A stretch of 64,000 nt of DNA from Tipula vernalis (Eukaryota > Arthropoda > Insecta > Diptera > Tipulidae), in contig OY282560.1 of the NCBI GenBank assembly GCA_958295665.1, positions 258,735,368 through 258,799,367 of the forward strand. The letters are read 5' to 3'. Below, one piece after another: positions 58,560 through 64,000 of this stretch. Numbering within the stretch: the first letter of the stretch is position 1; every line of letters starts with the position of its first letter. The notes under the pieces are model-generated. The model did not search any database. It was not told where the DNA came from and saw only the letters and a list, made by a program, of their open reading frames with translations. A program made the position numbers and the translations under genes.

Positions 58560-59790
58560 ATGTCTTGATTTAGATTTAAAGAATCCTGAGTTCTGCCATT
58601 TGTTTACAGAGAAACGAGCATCTAATCATGTAGTTAAAATGGCTATCTTGTACTAACCTGTTTATCATTTATTGTACTAATAATTTGCTATACATATATC
58701 AATCGCTTAGCAGTCCCAACTTATAATTATATTCTATTCATCGGTTTTGGTATGTGTAAATGAGTGTATACGATGTGTGATCGTGAATACTGAAGATCCT
58801 GTTATAATAATTATTCATTTAAGTAATAAAATTTGATATTACGGTGTTTTATTAATTAAATTTAGTTTTCAGAGTGGCCTGGAAATTTTTATATTAATTT
58901 TTATATTAATTTTATTTGTTGATTCTTCATATAATTATAGTACCTAATTGAATTATTGATAAGTCTAGGTGTTGTGGTACTGTAACATTATAATTTAAAT
59001 CATTTTATATAAATTTTATAGAATAATTGGATCTATTATTATGTATTTTCTTTTTCTGATTCGGTAGGAAATAGATGATTGGTTTTAAGTTAAATTTTAT
59101 GTTTAAATGGTTTATAATGTTAATGTTAATCCTTGTTGCAGTACGTAATAATTAATTAATTAAATATAAAAGGACTATGAATAAGGAAATAAGTGTTGTT
59201 ATTTTATATTTTTCTTAAATATTTTAGCAGGTAAATGAATGATAAGCGGACAGGGGTGAAATTACAACATTATTAATAATTTTTCTAAGTCCTGTTATAA
59301 ATTTAGGGAGTCCTGAGTATCCGACCCTGGATTCCAGAGACATGATCATCTAATAATGTAGTTAGATTGTGCTGTCTTGTGCTAATCTTTTTATTATGTT
59401 GTGTTTTGTTCATTAATGTATATTAATTAATTTAGTTAAGAGAATATTTAAAGGGATCTCTTCCTTAATATGATAATAAATAATCCAATTTTCAGAATAT
59501 AACATAGTTCCAGAATTAATCATTATTATAGGGATTAAATTAATCCTGAGTTTCAGAATTAAATTTTAGCTTGAATCAACGCTCCAGGATCAAGAAGTAG
59601 TAAATTAGCTGTAGTTTAGAAATTGTGTTGTCCTGTGCTAACTATTTTACTATATAATTACTAACAATTTACTAACTATCGGCTATACCTAGGTGTCTGT
59701 AACCGGGCCGATTCTGTCACTTCTAACTATCCTATCCTATCCTTCGGTTTTGTTATGTGTGAAAGAGTGCACGGTGGGACCCGGCCAGGG
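58560..59790. repeat. Diverged tandem modules
   Basis: Three diverged modules each run TCCTGAGT..., then AT(C/A)TAAT-ATGTAGTTA-like, then TGCT(G/A)TCTTGTGCTAA-like, then an AT-rich stretch and, in two, TTCGGTTTTG(T/G)TATGTGT. They start near 58578, 59308 and 59548. Confidence 0.55.
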
Positions 59791-59972
59791 GTGGACATGA
59801 TGCTGTCACATTTATGTGATATCGCGAGTGGTTGTGCTCTCCTTGTTGTAATGGTGCTTAGGTATCTTCAGTAAGGAAAGCATTCACCTGTGTTATAAAG
59901 TTGGTGTGACAGTTTAATGACCACATCACTAACACGGGATTTCTTGCTTCATAAGCTTGGCCGTGCATTCAT

Positions 59973-59996
59973 ATCAATCAATCAATCAATCAATCA
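59973..59996. repeat. (TCAA)n tail
   Basis: About six tandem TCAA units end exactly where the 21-bp direct repeat begins. Confidence 0.9.
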
Positions 59997-60248
59997 ATTG
60001 AACAAATAATATTGAGAACAAATTTGAGGGTACAAACAATTTTGGCATTTTAATTTTCGTTTTTATCTAATTAACTGAACTCGTTTTATAAATTTTTATT
60101 TTTTTATATAAATTATCATTAAATAACAAGAAAAATGGCAAATAAAGTTTTTGGATTAAATAGTATCCTTCAACAAAATTTTTTGTTTTTAATTAGATCA
60201 ATATGAAATTTATGTGAGGGACAAACAATTGTGGCGAGGACGTAACTG

Positions 60249-61100
60249 TAAAAATACATTGTTTAAAACGGATTACCCACTAAATTTGAGTAAATGGTAT
60301 GCGTTTAATTTGTTTTGAATTCAAATGGAATTTATAATTTAGTTTAAACGAAATAACACTCCTACAAATATTTATTCTTGTATATAACCTAATTGTTACT
60401 TTTTTTTTTTGTTTATCTAGAGCGCAAAGTAGTACTATGTTGCTCGAGCTAGCGAAGCGGATATTGACCAAGGATTGCCGAGATTAAATAATAAAATATA
60501 TCTTCAAAAATTTGCCACAGTAATTAAAAGTAAAATATATTTTTCTACACCTTCGTTCAAAAGAAGTATTTTATTTATTCAAAAATGAAGCTTAAATCCA
60601 TTAATATAGCATAGCATAAACTTTCATACAATAATGATATATAGTATTCTATTCCAAATTTTTGTTAAATTTAATTAAAGCCATAGACAAAAACGTAATA
60701 GAAAGAACAATCTTGATATTACACAAAAATCAAGACTTTTTAATTCATTTATGCGGCAAGACCCACCTATATGCTTCCTAACTGGTGGGCCCTTTTGTGA
60801 TTTAACTTGTCAAGAATAACCTTGCACTTTTGTTTGTTATTGCTGTCTCGCCGACCGACAAAGGTAGATTGGAAAACAAATGGAAGGTTCAAGGTCTAAG
60901 AATACAACAGCTCCTGTGTAAATGTAGAAGCGGTTTTCGACACGTGAAATAACCATTTAATATTTTTGTTTTTGGTAATAGTTGAAATAACTGTGATTAC
61001 AAAATCAACTTTTGAAATACGTTATGTCTTCATAATTGGTTTCAAAATCATTCTTCAAGTCCATTCATTTTATCGTTGATTTTTAGCCCAAAAATTTCTT
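60249..61100. other. Non-coding
   Basis: No gene recognised. A less AT-biased stretch around 60750-60930 shows no sustained frame. Confidence 0.45.
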
Positions 61101-61327
61101 GCATTAAGGCCTCTTGATGAAGAGCGTGGCCCCTGTACTTATTAGTGCACGGCGATTTTGACGATGCACAAAATTATTGAACAAAGAGTTTGCCTTCACT
61201 TTTGTGTTGCAAACGAAATTTCTTCTGCTGATGCAAAAAAAGTGACCGGATAACGCAACATCACACCGACCTACGATTGTTATAAGGCCCACAACTCAAT
61301 AATAAACCATCGATCAACCACCACATT

Positions 61328-61555
61328 TTGCCTGATTTAGCACTAGGTAACATTTTCCTGTTTCCCAGACTCAAATTGCTACTCTGTGGAACGCGGCTTG
61401 ACTCCATTGCAGCCATAAAACAAAATTCGGCGCGCGAATTGAAGGCCTCCAGGAAAGTCTATAAAAAAAAGGCTATAAAAAAAGTTTTGATGATTGGAAA
61501 AACGCTCGCATATACTTATCCTCGAATGGGGAATACTTTGAGGGCGACAAAATAA
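61328..61555 (+). pseudogene. Mariner transposase C-terminal remnant
   Basis: The frame reads PDLALGNIFLFPRLKLLLCG, then DSIAAIKQNSARELKA. After a shift near 61470 another frame gives SNGEYFEGDKINFYD and a stop. The PDLA..NIFLFP segment contains the third catalytic Asp of mariner transposases, and YFEGDK is their usual C-terminus. Upstream sequence is too decayed to follow. CCCGGTACTTTTTTGACAGA (about 61599-61618) looks like the element's 3' terminal repeat. It is a different subfamily from the two mariner-type elements above. Confidence 0.8.
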
Positions 61556-61619
61556 ATTTTTATGATTGAATTTAAAATTTGTGTTTTATTTAACAATTCC
61601 CGGTACTTTTTTGACAGAA

Positions 61620-63112
61620 TGCACGTCACAAAAGTTCAAATATTTTAAAAAGTAAAGGTCGAATAAAAAATTTTTAAGCAAAGGATCTTATTCTGTTAAA
61701 CCTCCTTTTCTTCGACCTCTAAAATAGTTTTTCAACAGGTATGTAAATATTTATCATATTTGTATTCCTATCATCTCAAAAATATTTATCTTTTAATAAA
61801 AAAACAGATAATAATATTGCGATGTTATATTTTTGTTATTACGTTGCTGAATCATACCAAATAGTCTGTTATTTCCGTAATATTATATACAATATTATAC
61901 ACCTTTATGATAGCCCAATTCTCTTGTGTAATAAAAAGTTTAATATTTTGTTTCCATTGTTTTCTAAACTTCTGATTATCTCTTGAAGATTTATGAGACA
62001 TAGTGGCGCGATATAATTTGTTTGTTCCGCTATGAAAAATCGCCAAAAATAGTTTGTATAAAAATAAAAATGAAATACCGCAACAAAATTTCAATTATCT
62101 ATGTACATACTAATGAACGGTTTTTTGCCAGAAAACAGTAGGTAGTCTGCCCTAACACATCTATCTAAAATATTATAACTACACATATTATTAATTAAAG
62201 ATGACCCCAACTCATTTTATCTTCAACTTTAACACAATTCACTTAAAACCGTAAACAATTTACACAAAGTCATCGAACTTACTGATCCATTACAATTGGA
62301 ATATTTTCTACCTACCCATATTTGAAATCCTCGAAATTTTTTAACAAAACTATTAAGGTGTGTGTTTTGTAAAAAAAACAATAAAGAAACTATTAATAAA
62401 GTTCTCCTTTTTTGGTTTTTTTGTTATTAAAAATGTCGTTTACAAGAAAAAAAAATTAAAATGTACATAAAAAATTTTTGAGTTTGACCAAACCTTAATA
62501 AATTAGGATGTTACATTCATTTATCATTTTCCTAATGAGTCATTTTTCCCCGCTGATGCTCGCACGCACTTAAAAGACATTCTATTGCTAACATTTGAAA
62601 CCTTCACACACAGATAAATAACTACAAGTGATCAGGTTGACCAGTAGTTATTTTTTATAAATAAGGGCAAGTTAAACGATCCCAATTATTGGTTACATTA
62701 ATTACTGATTGTGGAAAATACCTAGTCGTAAATATGAACAGAATATGACTGTAATTTGATCTCTGTCAAAACATTTAAATGCAAGAATCATGTTACAATA
62801 GGTTAAGGTTATGAACACGATTTAGGTACATGATTAATTTAATTTTTAATTATTTTTGTAGTAAAAAACATCTAGAGTTGCAACAATAATTAGCTTTGTC
62901 CGCTACTTTTGAAGTTACACAATTTAGTTGTCTGATCGCAAACAGAGAATTACAATATTTCTTTAAGAGAGTTGTTGTAGTAAAATTGTGGTAAAATAAT
63001 TGTTAGTTTACATTAAAAGTTTTACCTTTGTTGGCATTGAGGAAATGAAATATACTTTTAATTTTTTTCTAGTATAGGCTAATTGTTGTTTCTTTTGAAT
63101 TAGATAGTCACG
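61620..63112. other. Non-coding
   Basis: No gene or confident repeat. Confidence 0.45.
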
Positions 63113-63870
63113 TTTCCCGCATTTTTTTTTGTTCCCGGGAAACGAAAAATTAAAATTTATTTTTCCCGGGAATATTAAAAAAAATTTCAATTAGGCGTGA
63201 AAAATTTGTAAAAGGGTTGAAAAATCAATGAAAACACACGTTTTTTTTCAAAGAAAAAAAAAAACAATTAAATTTAATTCCTATTAATAATAAAACTAAT
63301 AATAAGAAAATTAAAAAAATAAATTAAAATTAAATTGAATAATAATTTAATATGTGTGTTTGCGTTTAATTCGCTAATACTTAACTACATGTTTGTTTTC
63401 TATATATAGAAATTAGTGAAAAGTGTAATTAGCATTTCAGTCGCTATAAACTATTCCATCAAATAAAACACTCCTATCAAAAAATGAATCATGTATTGTA
63501 ATTACAATGAGCTGGAACAATTATTAAAAAAATTTTGGGCTTTAATTTGATATAGAAAACAGGGGATTTAACATAACTGTCACTTACTTTAAATAAAATT
63601 ACCTTGGAAGAAAAATTGTTTCCAACACCCTTCCTTAAGCACTTGTTCTCTTTTTTGAAATATTAAATAAAACAAAAACAAAATAATAATAAAGAGAACA
63701 TGTGCTTAAGAGGGCAACAATTTTTCTTTGAAATCTGTAGTGTTCTCAAGATTTTTTAAGGAAAATTAGCTTTTCAACCAATTATTGTTATCCCGGGAAA
63801 ATTTGGATTTTTCCCGGGAAACGGGAAATAATAATTTTGAAAATTTCCCGGGAATTCCCGGAAAGGACTC
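63113..63870. mobile_element. Possible element with CCCGGG palindromes
   Basis: TTCCCGGGAA-like palindromes occur twice near 63131-63170 and three times at 63790-63860, on either side of an AT-rich core with a hairpin. Terminal clusters of one palindrome in AT-rich DNA suggest a non-autonomous DNA transposon. The exact ends are not resolved. Confidence 0.5.
63607..63729. repeat. Hairpin inside the CCCGGG element
   Basis: GAAGAAAAATTGTTTCCAAC...TTAAGCACTTGTTCTCTTT is mirrored by AAAGAGAACATGTGCTTAAG...CAACAATTTTTCTTT, with a few mismatches. Confidence 0.75.
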
Positions 63871-64000
63871 TATTTTGAATATTTTCAATTATACCTAAAG
63901 TTAAACTTATATTCATTAATAACGGGTTGGAACTTCTTTCGAATCTAAAACATCTTTTAATTGATTATTTATAGACGAAACCAACTTTTGGGTAAAGTCA

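Larger units (their letters stand above)
55425..59996 (+). mobile_element. 4.6 kb insertion with 21-bp duplication and TCAA tail
   Basis: A 21-bp sequence at 55404-55424 (ends in AATATTGAGA) recurs exactly at 59997-60017. Between them lies a composite of a hAT remnant, repeat R copy 2 and diverged modules, ending in about six TCAA units. A long duplication plus a simple-repeat tail is typical of non-LTR retrotransposition, but no reverse transcriptase was found. Confidence 0.6.
55001..60248. mobile_element. Short Tc1-like element split by a 4.6 kb insertion
   Basis: The left end CAGTCCTCGCCACAATTGTT and the inverse right end (with a small extra TACG near the tip) match for about 60 bp, through CTCACATAAATTTCATATTG. 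The whole is flanked by TA at 54999-55000 and 60249-60250. Without the insertion at 55425-59996 the element is only about 655 bp and non-coding, so it is a MITE-like derivative. Confidence 0.85.

Overview
The window looks like repeat-choked, very AT-rich insect DNA (probably a fly or a related order; the species cannot be told from the sequence). The evidence is the gene structure (long first intron, GT-AG introns, AATAAA signals), the transposon families present (mariner-type elements with an insect-type N-terminal domain, MADF/BESS-like accessory proteins, Jockey-like LINEs, Helitron and hAT remnants) and many short inverted-repeat elements. No bacterial features, rRNA genes, CRISPR arrays or functional tRNA genes were seen.

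Only one host gene is convincing: a three-exon gene on the + strand (13397-20551) for a 288-residue leucine-rich-repeat protein resembling LRMDA (leucine-rich melanocyte differentiation-associated protein). Its first coding exon is only 29 nt. A 6.2 kb first intron follows, holding a degenerate repeat array, a hairpin MITE, a Helitron helicase remnant and part of a LINE. A possible non-coding exon lies at 35575-35818.

Everything else recognisable is mobile DNA. 1-3.2 kb: LINE fragment, a foldback repeat interrupted by a MITE, and an element with 20-bp terminal iterons. 3.66-5.85 kb: mariner-type element with unusually long (about 415 bp) inverted repeats and a broken transposase. 6.4-11.1 kb: MITEs and copy A of a 2.2 kb two-gene transposon, itself invaded by nested elements. 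22.5-26 kb: decayed Ty3/Gypsy-like retrotransposon. Its reverse transcriptase is split by a 420-bp insertion carrying two inverted hammerhead-ribozyme-like motifs and an 11-bp target duplication, which is the most interesting object in the window. 27.4-29.7 kb: a repeat interrupted by a mariner-type element with an intact 360-codon transposase; a paralogous copy at 57.4-58.5 kb shows the empty site. 31.4-32.5 kb: a second foldback with hammerhead-like cores, then a 5'-truncated LINE with a 13-bp target duplication.

41-47.4 kb: a tRNA-derived SINE, a GGTGAG-rich inverted-repeat element and copy B of the two-gene transposon, in opposite orientation to copy A. 52.7-53.9 kb: a direct plus inverted repeat array. 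55.0-60.25 kb: a short Tc1-like element split by a 4.6 kb insertion with a 21-bp duplication, a TCAA-repeat tail and an internal hAT remnant. 61.3-61.6 kb: tail of a decayed mariner transposase. 63.1-63.9 kb: a cluster of CCCGGG palindromes around a hairpin. The long stretches between these objects show no convincing gene.

All homology calls come from reading motifs by eye; no database search was run.
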